A stretch of 64,000 bases of DNA from Parabacteroides sp900760525 (lineage in GTDB: Bacteria > Bacteroidota > Bacteroidia > Bacteroidales > Tannerellaceae), in assembly GCF_049860805.1 (NCBI RefSeq), contig NZ_CP187555.1:4712001-4776000 (forward strand), read 5' to 3'. The notes below the pieces were generated by a model, which did not search any database, was not told where the DNA came from, and saw nothing but the letters and a program-made list of their open reading frames with translations. Below are positions 43,436-52,369 of the stretch, one piece after another. How positions within the stretch are numbered: position 1 is the first letter of the stretch; each line of letters begins with the position of its first letter. Both the position numbers and the translations under genes were made by a program.

Positions 43436-45061
43436 ATGAAACGAATCAAATATTTTATTTTCACTTTGCTGGCAGCAACGGCTACTTTCGTATCGTGTGA
43501 TCTGGACCGCACTCCGCTGGATCAGTTCGCTGAAGATGATTTCTGGACCAGTGAAGATAATGCCGAGCTGGCTTTGACCGGTATTTACAAGGGGGAAATA
43601 TTGTTCAATTCTCCTGAATATACGCCGATAGACTGGTGGTCGTATGGCGGTTTGATCTTTATGGAGTTTCCTACGGATAACGCTTATGACCGTCGCGGGA
43701 CGAACTCTAATTTCCATAAGATGACAAACGGTGCGCTGTTGTCGAATAATGCTTATGTGAAATCGTATTGGGAAAAATCGTATTCCAAGATTGCCCGTTG
43801 TAACCGCTTCCTGGAAGGAATTGTTAATCTGAGTGATCCGGCTGTTGTGGCCCGTTTCACGGCAGAAGCTCGTTTTATCCGGGCCGCCCAGTATTTTTAC
43901 CTGTCACAGTTTTTCCAGGATGTGCCTCTGGTAACGAAAGTGCTGACTAAAGACGAGGCAAATACGGTAAAGAAAAATACAAAGGAAGAAATAACGGAGT
44001 TTATTATAAAGGAATTTACGGAAGCGGCAGCCGATCTGCCCCGTTTTAAAGAGTTGAAGGCTTCGGAGACGGGACGTGCCAGTAAGCAGGCTTCTCTCGC
44101 TTTCCTGGGACGTACGTTGCTGGCCGCTAAGAAATATAGCGAGGCGGCAGCAGCCTACAAGCAGATTATCGATCTGGGGGATAATGCTATCGATCCTGAT
44201 TATGCCTCCCTTTTCTTGCCGTCGAATGAGAACAGCAGCGAGAATATTTTCTCTACACAATATTTGCAGGATCAGGCTGGAAATGCGTTGCCCCAGCATG
44301 CTTTCCCGGTAAAGGACGGCGGTTGGTGTCTGATTAACGTTGCGGCCGGTTTGTTCGAGGCTTACCAGTTCAGAGACGGTACGCCGTTTAGCTACGACAG
44401 TCCGAAATATAATCCGGATAACCTGGGGGAAAATAGAGACCCGCGTTTGGATTATACCATCTATTACAATGGTTCGATGTTCAAGGGCTCCCTTTATGAT
44501 TGCCATCCTGATTCACAGAGCCCGGACAAGGTTATGGGCGGACAGACGACACAGACGGGATTGATGATGCGCAAGTATTTCGACGAAACTTATTCCGGTG
44601 ACCTGAATAGTTATGGTGGAAACGTGCCCGTTATCCGTTATGCTGAAGTTCTGCTCAGCTATCTGGAAGCCAAACTCGAGGCCGGCGAAGGCATTACGCA
44701 GGCTTTACTGGATGAAACCATCAATAAGGTAAGAGGTCGTGCATCTGTACAGATGCCGGCAATCACGGAAGTGAATGCCGCGAAGCTGCGTCCTATTCTG
44801 CGGAACGAGCGTCGCGTCGAACTGGCGATGGAAGGTATCCGCTATTGGGATTTGCTCCGTTGGGGTATTGCACATGAAGCATTAAATGGCGATATTTACG
44901 GCGCTCCTTTCCCCGGCTCGAAACGTGTAAGCGTGAAACCGGACGGCGAAGCGGACAAATACGGCAGATGGTGGGTGAACAGCCGTGCTTTCCGTCAGGA
45001 CCAGGATTATAAATGGCCGATCCCGCAATCGGAACAGGATATCAATCCGAACTTGCGATAA
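43436..45061 (+). CDS. SusD-type surface glycan-binding lipoprotein
   Basis: The 541-residue lid protein of the SusCD pair. Lipoprotein signal MKRIKYFIFTLLAATATFVSC with lipidated Cys21, then DLDRTPLDQFAEDDFWTSED, the usual SusD N terminus. TPR-like helices follow (YFYLSQFFQDVPLVTK, then LAFLGRTLLAAKKYSEAAAAYK), and the C terminus has the RNERRVELAMEGIRYWDLLRWG motif (abridged) and PIPQSEQDINPNL. It lies 6 bp after susC. The ligand is unknown; the neighbouring sulfatase points to a sulfated glycan. Confidence 0.95.
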   Translation: MKRIKYFIFTLLAATATFVSCDLDRTPLDQFAEDDFWTSEDNAELALTGIYKGEILFNSPEYTPIDWWSYGGLIFMEFPTDNAYDRRGTNSNFHKMTNGALLSNNAYVKSYWEKSYSKIARCNRFLEGIVNLSDPAVVARFTAEARFIRAAQYFYLSQFFQDVPLVTKVLTKDEANTVKKNTKEEITEFIIKEFTEAAADLPRFKELKASETGRASKQASLAFLGRTLLAAKKYSEAAAAYKQIIDLGDNAIDPDYASLFLPSNENSSENIFSTQYLQDQAGNALPQHAFPVKDGGWCLINVAAGLFEAYQFRDGTPFSYDSPKYNPDNLGENRDPRLDYTIYYNGSMFKGSLYDCHPDSQSPDKVMGGQTTQTGLMMRKYFDETYSGDLNSYGGNVPVIRYAEVLLSYLEAKLEAGEGITQALLDETINKVRGRASVQMPAITEVNAAKLRPILRNERRVELAMEGIRYWDLLRWGIAHEALNGDIYGAPFPGSKRVSVKPDGEADKYGRWWVNSRAFRQDQDYKWPIPQSEQDINPNLR

Positions 45062-45099
45062 GGTGCAGTCATGTGAAGCGATATAAATAAATTATTATC

Positions 45100-46638
45100 A
45101 TGAAATCAACAATTCTATTAGGGATAGGGGCCACTTTGTTGGCCTCCTGTTCCGGTAACAAACAGAAAACGGAAGAGAAAACAACGCAGCAGCAGAAGCC
45201 GAACGTTATTTTCCTGATAGCCGATGATATCGGTTATGGCGACTTGAGTTGTAACGGATCGAAAACGATCCATACGCCGAATGTGGAGAAATTAGCGGCA
45301 CAGGGTGTCCGTTTTACCGATGCGCATGCGGTAGCTGCGACCAGTACCCCTTCGCGCTATTCCCTGTTTACCGGACATTATGCCTGGAGACGGAATGATA
45401 CGGGTATTGCAGCCGGGGATGCCGGTATGGTGATCCGTCCCGAACAGCCGACCGTCGCTGATATGTTCCGCGAATGCGGCTATACGACCGGTGCGATCGG
45501 GAAGTGGCACTTGGGATTGGGTGACAAGACCGGCACGCAGGATTGGAACGGCTTGATCACTCCCGGACCGACGGATATCGGTTTCGATTATTCCTATCTG
45601 ATGGCGGCTACCGCCGACCGTGTCCCTTGTGTCTTCGTCGAGAACCAGCGGATCGTGAACCTCGATCCGAACGATCCGATTGCCGTCAGCTATAAGGAAC
45701 CGTTCCCCGGCGAACCCTTGGGAAAAGACCATCCGGAACTTCTGACGAAACTTAAACCGAGTCCGAACCACGGGCATGATATGGCGATCGTAAACGGTAT
45801 TTCCCGTATCGGTTATATGAAAGGCGGCAAACAGGCTTTGTGGGAAGACGAGAACATTGCGGACAGCATTACTTGTAAAGCTGTCCAGTTTATCGAGAAC
45901 CACAAGGACGAACCGTTCTTCCTGTATGTCGGGACCAACGATGCCCATGTTCCCCGTTGGCCGCATCCCCGCTTTGTAGGCAAAAGCGGTATGGGACCTC
46001 GTGGCGACGCTTTGTTGCAATTCGACTGGACCGTAGGCGAAATTATGGCTGCACTGGATAAAGCGGGCCTGACGGAAAACACGCTGATCGTGCTGAGTAG
46101 TGACAATGGTCCTGTCGTAGACGATGGTTATGCAGACCGTGCCGTTGAACTTTTAGGCGACCATAAGCCTTGGGGACCGTTCCGCGGTGGAAAATATAGT
46201 ATTTTCGAAGCCGGAACCCGTATTCCGATGATCGTTAGCTGGCCGGCCCAGGTGAAACCGGGTGTTTCCGATGCGTTGGTTTCACAGGTGGATCTCTATG
46301 CTTCTATGGCAAGCCTGATGGGCAAAACTCTTGAAGCAGGAGCTGGTTCTGACAGCCAGGACTATCTGGATGCTTTCTTAGGCAAAGACCTGAAAGGACG
46401 CGACTATGTAGTCGAAGTAGCCGGTTCTCTGTCCGTCTCTGACGGCGAATGGAAATATATTGCTCCGAGCAATGGTGCCGCCTACCAGAAACTGACCAAT
46501 ATCGAATTGGGTAACAGTAAAGAAGAGCAGCTTTACAACTTGAAACAGGATATCGGCGAAAAGAAGAATTTGGCTGCCGAACATCCCGAAATCGTTGCTA
46601 AATTAAAAGCTATTTTGGAAAAAGAAAAGGCTAAATAG
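45100..46638 (+). CDS. S-type sulfatase (family S1) lipoprotein
   Basis: The 512-residue arylsulfatase-like enzyme removes sulfate esters from glycans. The lipoprotein signal is MKSTILLGIGATLLASC (Cys17). The metal site begins with DD at 42-43 in LIADDIGYGDLS. The modification motif is S82-T-P84-S-R86 with TG at 91-92, so the catalytic formylglycine comes from Ser and needs an anaerobic sulfatase-maturating enzyme (not in this window). GTNDAHVPRWPH and SSDNGP carry further active-site residues. It is 38 bp after susD and ends the locus before a strong terminator. Confidence 0.93.
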   Translation: MKSTILLGIGATLLASCSGNKQKTEEKTTQQQKPNVIFLIADDIGYGDLSCNGSKTIHTPNVEKLAAQGVRFTDAHAVAATSTPSRYSLFTGHYAWRRNDTGIAAGDAGMVIRPEQPTVADMFRECGYTTGAIGKWHLGLGDKTGTQDWNGLITPGPTDIGFDYSYLMAATADRVPCVFVENQRIVNLDPNDPIAVSYKEPFPGEPLGKDHPELLTKLKPSPNHGHDMAIVNGISRIGYMKGGKQALWEDENIADSITCKAVQFIENHKDEPFFLYVGTNDAHVPRWPHPRFVGKSGMGPRGDALLQFDWTVGEIMAALDKAGLTENTLIVLSSDNGPVVDDGYADRAVELLGDHKPWGPFRGGKYSIFEAGTRIPMIVSWPAQVKPGVSDALVSQVDLYASMASLMGKTLEAGAGSDSQDYLDAFLGKDLKGRDYVVEVAGSLSVSDGEWKYIAPSNGAAYQKLTNIELGNSKEEQLYNLKQDIGEKKNLAAEHPEIVAKLKAILEKEKAK

Positions 46639-46657
46639 TCTTTTTGCATAAAGTGTG

Positions 46658-46702
46658 AAAACGCCTGTAGGTAATCTAAAAAACATTCCTGCAGGCGTTT
46701 TT
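46658..46702 (+). terminator. Terminator of the SusCD-sulfatase locus
   Basis: AAAACGCCTGTAGG (46658-46671) pairs with CCTGCAGGCGTTTT (46688-46701) with one wobble and is followed by T bases. Confidence 0.85.
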
Positions 46703-46748
46703 TAGTTAAAAATGAACAAGTTCATTTTATTCTGCTCTCGGTTTGCGT

Positions 46749-46756
46749 TATCTTTG
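46749..46756 (+). promoter_or_regulatory. Promoter -7 element for the LysE gene
   Basis: TATCTTTG matches TAnnTTTG 30 bp before the ATG at 46786. The best upstream element is a poor TTTA at 46726-46729. Confidence 0.55.
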
Positions 46757-46785
46757 CAAATCATAAGGCAGAAAATAGAAGGATA

Positions 46786-47445
46786 ATGCTGGGATTGATA
46801 AGTAAAGGAATTGTTATTGGCGTACTGGTTTCCGCTCCGATGGGTCCGATCGGTATGCTGTGTATACAACGAACGCTGAACAAAGGACGCTGGCACGGGT
46901 TTGTCACCGGATTAGGAGCTGCCCTGTCGGATGTGATCTACGCTGCGCTGACCTGCCTGGGGATGGGTGTCGTGGTGAACTTCGTGGAAGCGAATCAAGC
47001 CCCTTTGCAATTGATCGGCAGTATCGTATTGGGTATTTTCGGCTATTATATTTTCCAATCCAATCCTGTCCGGAACCTGAAAAAACAGCGGGAGAAAAAG
47101 TTATCTTTCACCCAGGATTTTATTACAGCTTTTCTTCTTACCTTTAGCAACGTATTAATAGTCTTACTATATATCGGTTTATTTGCCCGCTTTGGCTTTG
47201 TCCTGCCGGAACATTCTGTCTGGATGCTGTTGGGAGGTATTGTTTTTATAGGGGTGGGAGCTGTCTTTTGGTGGTTCGGAATTACCTATATAGTTGCTAA
47301 ATTGAAGAAATGGTTTAACGTGCGAGGTATATGGTTGTTGAATAGGATTGTGGGATCGGTCATTATTATCTTGGCTTTAATCGGAGCTTTATCCGTATTG
47401 CTGACTTCTTATTTACATCTGCCATTACTCCAAATCTATAATTGA
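46786..47445 (+). CDS. LysE/RhtB-family amino-acid exporter
   Basis: A 219-residue membrane protein with six hydrophobic segments. The N terminus GIVIGVLVSAPMGPIGMLCIQ holds the family motif (PxGPIxxL), followed by RTLNKGRWHGFVTGLGAALSD. LTFSNVLIVLLYIGLF replaces the more common LNPKA motif. LysE-type proteins export basic or neutral amino acids; the substrate here is unknown. The next gene begins 1 bp after its stop, so the two are co-transcribed. Confidence 0.82.
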   Translation: MLGLISKGIVIGVLVSAPMGPIGMLCIQRTLNKGRWHGFVTGLGAALSDVIYAALTCLGMGVVVNFVEANQAPLQLIGSIVLGIFGYYIFQSNPVRNLKKQREKKLSFTQDFITAFLLTFSNVLIVLLYIGLFARFGFVLPEHSVWMLLGGIVFIGVGAVFWWFGITYIVAKLKKWFNVRGIWLLNRIVGSVIIILALIGALSVLLTSYLHLPLLQIYN

Positions 47446-47446
47446 A

Positions 47447-48085
47447 ATGAAGAAACTGAAAGTCCCTTATTTGGAAACGCTGGATGTACTGGACCTGTCG
47501 TCCGTAGGCTTTTTGATGGAAAAAGCCCAGCGAGAGTCGATTGACGTGATTAACTGGGAGGAATATCCCTATAAGCCTATCGTGGCTTTCGATATTGCAA
47601 GATCGAAAGTGAATCTGTATATTCGCTATTTTGTAAAAGGCAATTCTCTGAAAGCGCTTTATGAGGCGGATGGTTCGCCTGTCTATCAGGATAGTTGCGT
47701 GGAGTTCTTTATGAAACGGGTGGATGATCCCAATTATTACAATTTCGAGTTTAACTGTATCGGTACTTGCGACGCTTCCTACCGGGAATCGCGCGATTCG
47801 AAAAAGTCGCTGACAGCGGAGGAGTATGCTTCTATCCGCCGTTTTTCAACTTTACCGCATACTGCCTTTACCGAAAAATTAGGTGTTTATAGCTGGGAAC
47901 TGGTGGTTGCGATTCCTTTCCGGTTGATGGGTCTCGATCCTGACAACCTGCCGGAAAAGATTATGGGCAACTTCTATAAATGTGCAGACGATACGGAATT
48001 TCCGCATTTCGTCAGCTGGAACCCGATCGGTCTTCCTGCCCCGAACTTCCATTGTCCGGAGTTCTTTGGGGAAATCTATTTATAG
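47447..48085 (+). CDS. CBM9-like carbohydrate-binding domain protein
   Basis: A 212-residue protein of the carbohydrate-binding family 9-like type (CBM9_2 pattern): VINWEEYPYKPIVAFDIARS, then VYQDSCVEFFMKRVDDPNYYNFEFNCIG (abridged) and WELVVAIPFRLMGL. No signal peptide is visible, so it is probably cytoplasmic. This family is common as a single-domain protein in Bacteroidetes with unknown role. It ends in TAG, from whose last base a perfect inverted repeat begins. Confidence 0.7.
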   Translation: MKKLKVPYLETLDVLDLSSVGFLMEKAQRESIDVINWEEYPYKPIVAFDIARSKVNLYIRYFVKGNSLKALYEADGSPVYQDSCVEFFMKRVDDPNYYNFEFNCIGTCDASYRESRDSKKSLTAEEYASIRRFSTLPHTAFTEKLGVYSWELVVAIPFRLMGLDPDNLPEKIMGNFYKCADDTEFPHFVSWNPIGLPAPNFHCPEFFGEIYL

Positions 48086-48153
48086 TTGAAAGTTGAGAGT
48101 TGAAAGTTAAGAGTTTATATTCCCCTTTAACTTTCAACTCTCAACTTTCAACT
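48084..48153. repeat. 27-bp perfect inverted repeat of heptamer-like units
   Basis: The left arm (48084-48110, units of GTTGAAA and GTTGAGA) is exactly complementary to the right arm (48127-48153) with a 16-base spacer. It starts in the stop codon of the CBM9-like gene and ends two bases before the GH3 stop, so it fills the whole gap between convergent genes. Confidence 0.9.
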
Positions 48154-48155
48154 CT

Positions 48156-51023
48156 TCAGCTCTTCAGTTCCTTGATTTTTACTTCCGAAATACTGGCATT
48201 ACCGGAGGTTATTACGATGCGGATATCGCTGGCGGTCGTGCCTTTGAACCGGTAATTCTTCAGTTCGTTCGTAGCCTCTACTGTTCCTTCATATACGGTC
48301 AGGAACTGGCCTCCGCCACCGGAGAGCTGGATTTCAAATTGGGCGTCTTTGCTTTTTTCTTTCCAGGCAATCGCAATGCTGTTAGGAGAGGCATTGTTTT
48401 CAAGTGCGAAAGTGATGTATTCGCCTTTGTTGGCTTTCCAGGCCGTAGACAGGTTGCCATCCAATACCAATGGGGCAGACTCTTGCGAAGAACTGGCAAT
48501 AACTGATTTCTGCTGCCGGGAAACTGCCGATGCGCCTGCCGGCTCTTTCCCATATTCTACTACCGTGAAGCGGTCGTTCAGACGAATGTCCTCGGACGAG
48601 GCGCCGACCATAACCTTGAAGTCTCCCGGTTCTACCACCCAATGATGGTCACTGTTCAGCAGTTGCAGGTCGCGCGGTTCGATCGTGAAGGTAAGCTCTT
48701 TCGTTTCCCCCGGGTTCAGATGGATGCGGTCGAAGCCGACGAGGTTCTTTTCGTAGGTCGTGACGGAGCTGAGGACATCGCGTACATATAATTGTACCAC
48801 TTCGTCCCCGGCACGTTTGCCCGTGTTTGTCACTTTACAACGTACGGTAACCGGCTGAATTTGTGTCACGACAGCGGGTTGGATCGAGATATCCGAGTAT
48901 TCGAAAGTCGTATAACTCAATCCGTAGCCGAACGGATATAAGGGGCCGTTTACGCGTGACATATTGCCGTCCAACCCTTTGTTACGTCCGCCGTCAACTT
49001 GTGCGTTCGGTTTGGTCGGGAAGTTGAACGGAATCTGTCCGGCTGTCTTCGGGAAGGTAACCGTCAGTTTTCCGCCGGGGTTATAGTCGCCGAACAGGAC
49101 GTCTGCAATGGCCGTTCCGCCTTGCGATCCCGGGTACCAGGCTTCGAGGATGGCCGGAACATATTTGTCCGCCCAGTTGATGGATAGCGGGCGTCCGTTG
49201 ATCAGGATCAATACGACCGGTTTGCCGGTTGCTACGACAGCTTGCAGCAAGTCGAGCTGGCGGCCCGGCAGCTCGAGGCTGGAACGCGATTTGTTTTCTC
49301 CGCAGGTACGGTTGCTGCCACCCAACACGACAACGGCAACATCGCTATTCTTTGCGTTTTCGACTGCCTTGTCGATTTCACTTTGTTCTTCGCCGGTCAG
49401 CGGGTAACGGATCAGTTCCGATTCCGGCCAATTGGCGTCTACCAGGTCGCACCCTTTGGTAAAGAGCACTTCCGTACCCGCTTTTACTTTATTCTGAATA
49501 CCTTCCAAAACGGTTGTCACTTCTACGGCAAGCGGGCCGTAGTGTGTCAAAGCGTATGCTTCTTCATTGGCATTCGGGCCGCATACGGCAATCTTGGAAA
49601 CTTTGTTTACATCTAAGGGAAGAACGGCATTCTGATTCTTCAACAGAACGAGCGATTCTTTTGAAGCCTGCAAGGCAACCTGTTGGTTTTCGGCGCTGTT
49701 CACCTCTTGGTCCGCTTCTTTCAAATCGATCTGATACGGATGGTCGAACAATCCGACAAGGAATTTAACGCGCAGGATGTCACGCACACGGTCGTCGATC
49801 GTAGACATCGGCAGCGCACCTTCCGCGATCAGTTCGCGAAGCGGCAGGACGTATGAATCGGGGGAGCGGAACGTACAACGTATGTTCAGTCCGGCCAATA
49901 CACTTTGCAATACGGATTCTTTCATATCGGCGGCAGTCCCGTGTTTGGAGAAAAGATACTCGACGGCGTCGCTGTCCGATACCACATACCCGCGGAAACC
50001 GAACTCCCCGCGCAGGCGTGTCGTCAGCCAGTAATAGCTGCTCTGGATCGGGAACCCGTCGTAATCGTTGTACGAACTCATGACTCCGAGGATGCCGGCC
50101 TCCTTGATGACCCGCTTCCAGGGATATACATGGATCATCTCGACTTCGCGCGGTGACATTTGCGGGTCTACGCGCGCCATGCCTTCACGTCCGCCTTTGT
50201 TGTTGCTGTAGGCAATGTAGTGTTTGGAAGTGGCGGCTACCTGGTGGTCGGTCTGCATGCCTTTTGCCATTTCCACCCCTAATTCGGCTACTAAGTACGG
50301 GCTTTCGCCATATACCTCTTCATAGCGTCCCCAACGTTGGTCGCGGCCGACATCGAGGATCGGGGCATAGACGTTGGTATATCCTAATAAGCGTCCTTCG
50401 CGTCCGGTGATATAGCCGACTTTGTGTACGAGGTCGCGGTTCCAGGTGTGTCCCAGTCCCAATTGTGTCGGGAAGTTGGTGGCGATGTAGCTTTCCACCC
50501 CGCGTATGCCTTCGTTCGTGAAATCGGTCGGGATGCCGAGGCGTGTCTCTTCGATAAAGAACCGTTGCACCTCATTCAAAGCCCAGGCGTGGCGGGAAGC
50601 CGGCCAAACATACGGGTTGTCCGAAGGGGGCAGCCCCCATTGCTGGAAACCGTTCAGATGTTCGTCGATAGCTCCCATGCCGTCTTTCCAGAGCTGGTTT
50701 TTCCAGTCCGGCGTCGGCAGGTCGTCTTTCAGCACCCGTTTGTAGCCGTAGAGCGTAACCATCTGGCAGGTCTTTTCTTCGACGGTCATCTGCGAGAGGA
50801 GGTCCTCGATGCGTGCATCGATCGGGGCGGCTGGATCTTCATATACATCCTTTTTCCCATTCTTGTTGAAGTCTATCCAACCGTTCCGGTAAATGGACTT
50901 ATTCGTTAATTTGTAGGTGTCCGGTATCCGGATTTCCTGTGGCGTTTTGTTTTGCGCCTGCGTGCAGAATGTCCCAGAGAGGACAAGGCACGACGTAAGG
51001 ACGGCGAGTCTGTTTTTCTTCAT
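48156..51023 (-). CDS. GH3 family beta-glycosidase with C-terminal discoidin-like domain
   Basis: A 955-residue exported enzyme (signal peptide MKKNRLAVLTSCLVLSGTFCTQAQ, abridged at residues 1-24). The GH3 N-terminal barrel covers about 85-420, with DVGRDQRWGRYEEVYGE, AATSKHYIAYSN and the nucleophile D350 in YVVSDSDAVEYL. The GH3 C domain follows (KIAVCGPNANE, VVVLGGSNRTCGE), then a fibronectin-like domain (about 740-815) and a C-terminal F5/8-type beta sandwich (SSQESAPLVLDGNLSTAWKA). Members hydrolyse beta-glucosides or beta-xylosides; specificity is not clear. It starts only 3 bp after the stop of the LuxR gene, so it is probably in the hemerythrin-luxR operon. Confidence 0.93.
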   Translation of the reverse strand: MKKNRLAVLTSCLVLSGTFCTQAQNKTPQEIRIPDTYKLTNKSIYRNGWIDFNKNGKKDVYEDPAAPIDARIEDLLSQMTVEEKTCQMVTLYGYKRVLKDDLPTPDWKNQLWKDGMGAIDEHLNGFQQWGLPPSDNPYVWPASRHAWALNEVQRFFIEETRLGIPTDFTNEGIRGVESYIATNFPTQLGLGHTWNRDLVHKVGYITGREGRLLGYTNVYAPILDVGRDQRWGRYEEVYGESPYLVAELGVEMAKGMQTDHQVAATSKHYIAYSNNKGGREGMARVDPQMSPREVEMIHVYPWKRVIKEAGILGVMSSYNDYDGFPIQSSYYWLTTRLRGEFGFRGYVVSDSDAVEYLFSKHGTAADMKESVLQSVLAGLNIRCTFRSPDSYVLPLRELIAEGALPMSTIDDRVRDILRVKFLVGLFDHPYQIDLKEADQEVNSAENQQVALQASKESLVLLKNQNAVLPLDVNKVSKIAVCGPNANEEAYALTHYGPLAVEVTTVLEGIQNKVKAGTEVLFTKGCDLVDANWPESELIRYPLTGEEQSEIDKAVENAKNSDVAVVVLGGSNRTCGENKSRSSLELPGRQLDLLQAVVATGKPVVLILINGRPLSINWADKYVPAILEAWYPGSQGGTAIADVLFGDYNPGGKLTVTFPKTAGQIPFNFPTKPNAQVDGGRNKGLDGNMSRVNGPLYPFGYGLSYTTFEYSDISIQPAVVTQIQPVTVRCKVTNTGKRAGDEVVQLYVRDVLSSVTTYEKNLVGFDRIHLNPGETKELTFTIEPRDLQLLNSDHHWVVEPGDFKVMVGASSEDIRLNDRFTVVEYGKEPAGASAVSRQQKSVIASSSQESAPLVLDGNLSTAWKANKGEYITFALENNASPNSIAIAWKEKSKDAQFEIQLSGGGGQFLTVYEGTVEATNELKNYRFKGTTASDIRIVITSGNASISEVKIKELKS

Positions 51024-51026
51024 GGA

Positions 51027-51635
51027 TTATAATTTGATGTCGTTCAGTTCGACTAATTTGTTAACAATGGCGTATACGGTCAAACCACTGGCACTGTGTA
51101 TCTGCAACTTCCGGGCGATGTTCCGGCGGTGCGTAACAACGGTGTGTGTGGAAAGGAACAGGCGGTCGGCTATTTCTCGGTTTGTCATGCCTTTAACGAC
51201 GCAGACCACGATTTCCTTTTCACGCGTGCTGAGCGTCTGCTGTTCTTCGTTTTCATCATCTTCCGTCGGCGGCGTATGGAGGCGTTCCAGTTTGTGGCGG
51301 ATCTCGTCCGGGCTGTCGTAGATGTTGATCTGGTCGTCATAGGGCTGGAGCAGGGCATGATCGGCGACGGCATACAGCAGGGCTATGCATTTCATCTCCG
51401 TACAGCCGGTTTCCTCCTTGAGGAGTTGCGAGGTGTTGCAACCGGGGAGCGACGGGTTGATGATCAGCATATCCGGCTTGTGCGAGCGAAGTGTCTCCTG
51501 CAAAAGCTCCGCAGTAGCTATTTCGATGATCTGGATGCGGAATCCGGGGAGCCGCTTCAATACCGCTTCGAGCCCGCTGCGGATGATGGCGGACGGTTCG
51601 GCAATCGCTATGTTTAATAAGGTGCTCATAGGCAT
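51027..51635 (-). CDS. LuxR-family regulator with degenerate receiver domain, copy 1
   Basis: A 202-residue protein of NarL/FixJ shape. The N-terminal receiver-like domain (1-120) begins LLNIAIAEPSAIIRSGLEAVL, where the paired acidic residues are reduced to one Glu, and the phospho-acceptor Asp is replaced by Asn in PDMLIINPSLPG. The conserved Lys near the end is also missing. The C-terminal LuxR helix-turn-helix (TLSTREKEIVVCVVKGMTNRE, then IADRLFLSTHTVVTHRRNI) is intact. It should therefore bind DNA without normal phosphorylation control. ATG 51635 overlaps the stop of the hemerythrin gene by one base, so the two are coupled. A close paralogue pair lies at 59078-60383. Confidence 0.88.
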   Translation of the reverse strand: MPMSTLLNIAIAEPSAIIRSGLEAVLKRLPGFRIQIIEIATAELLQETLRSHKPDMLIINPSLPGCNTSQLLKEETGCTEMKCIALLYAVADHALLQPYDDQINIYDSPDEIRHKLERLHTPPTEDDENEEQQTLSTREKEIVVCVVKGMTNREIADRLFLSTHTVVTHRRNIARKLQIHSASGLTVYAIVNKLVELNDIKL

Positions 51636-52327
51636 CACTGTATTGTTTTTTCGAGAGCTAAGATCGCCGGCACGAAAAGATAGTCTTCCACATGGTTGTG
51701 GGACGACAGGTCCTGCTCGGTGGCAAAGATATCAAACAGGACGCTGTTCAACAGGTTACTGCCGGGCCCCGGATAATATTTGATCAGGATGTTTTTCAGC
51801 TCGATGATCTTCATCTCGATCTGGTCGTGATGTTTCCGGAAGATCGTTATGTTGTATTTCGGATCTTTCACGCCCTTCAGCAATCCCCGTACATAGGGGA
51901 ATACCGTCTTTTCCTCATACGACATGTGTTTGTTCACCTCTGTAGCATAGTCGTCGAAGAATTTGGTAATGACGAAAGCCACATCTTTCGGACAGTCTGC
52001 AATCGCCTCTGTCAGCTTGCGGCGGATATGGGGAAGCCGGAAATCCAGGAAATAGGCGTGTGCATTATGCAGATAAGTGATCAAAGCCTCGATCGACAGG
52101 CATTTGTCGATATTTGTCATCGGCGCAGATACCTCTTCTGTCAGAAAGTTCACGACGGTTAGGAACGTGCAGGGATCGACACCGTTTTGGCGGCACACCT
52201 CTCCGATGTTCTTTTCTCCGAATCCGAGTGCAATTCCGAAGCGGCTCATGACAAGCACCATCGGATAGTTCTCGCAGATCAGATCGCTCATTTTATCGGT
52301 CTCCCGATATTTACCATTCTTATACAT
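51635..52327 (-). CDS. Hemerythrin-domain protein of the RIC/YtfE type, copy 1
   Basis: A 230-residue cytoplasmic protein with a four-helix HHE di-iron domain. Probable ligands lie in ALITYLHNAHAYFLDF, VNKHMSYEEKTVFPYV (HxxxxE), FRKHHDQIEMK and SSHNHVEDYLFVPA (HxxxE). The N-terminal part (SDLICENYPMVLVMSRFGI, then ALGFGEKNIGEVCRQNGVD) resembles the ScdA/YtfE N-terminal domain but has no Cys pair. Family members repair iron-sulfur clusters or sense O2/NO through the di-iron site. ATG 52327 is chosen because a promoter -7 element (52362-52369) lies upstream, inside a longer frame from 52372. It is coupled to the LuxR gene. Confidence 0.85.
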   Translation of the reverse strand: MYKNGKYRETDKMSDLICENYPMVLVMSRFGIALGFGEKNIGEVCRQNGVDPCTFLTVVNFLTEEVSAPMTNIDKCLSIEALITYLHNAHAYFLDFRLPHIRRKLTEAIADCPKDVAFVITKFFDDYATEVNKHMSYEEKTVFPYVRGLLKGVKDPKYNITIFRKHHDQIEMKIIELKNILIKYYPGPGSNLLNSVLFDIFATEQDLSSHNHVEDYLFVPAILALEKTIQ

Positions 52328-52361
52328 AGGCTTTTCTCTCTTGTCTTGGTGTTTGAATAGC

Positions 52362-52369
52362 CAAAGATA
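52362..52369 (-). promoter_or_regulatory. Promoter -7 element for hemerythrin copy 1
   Basis: On the minus strand TATCTTTG matches TAnnTTTG, 35 bp before the ATG at 52327. It would drive hemerythrin, luxR and probably the GH3 gene. Confidence 0.55.
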
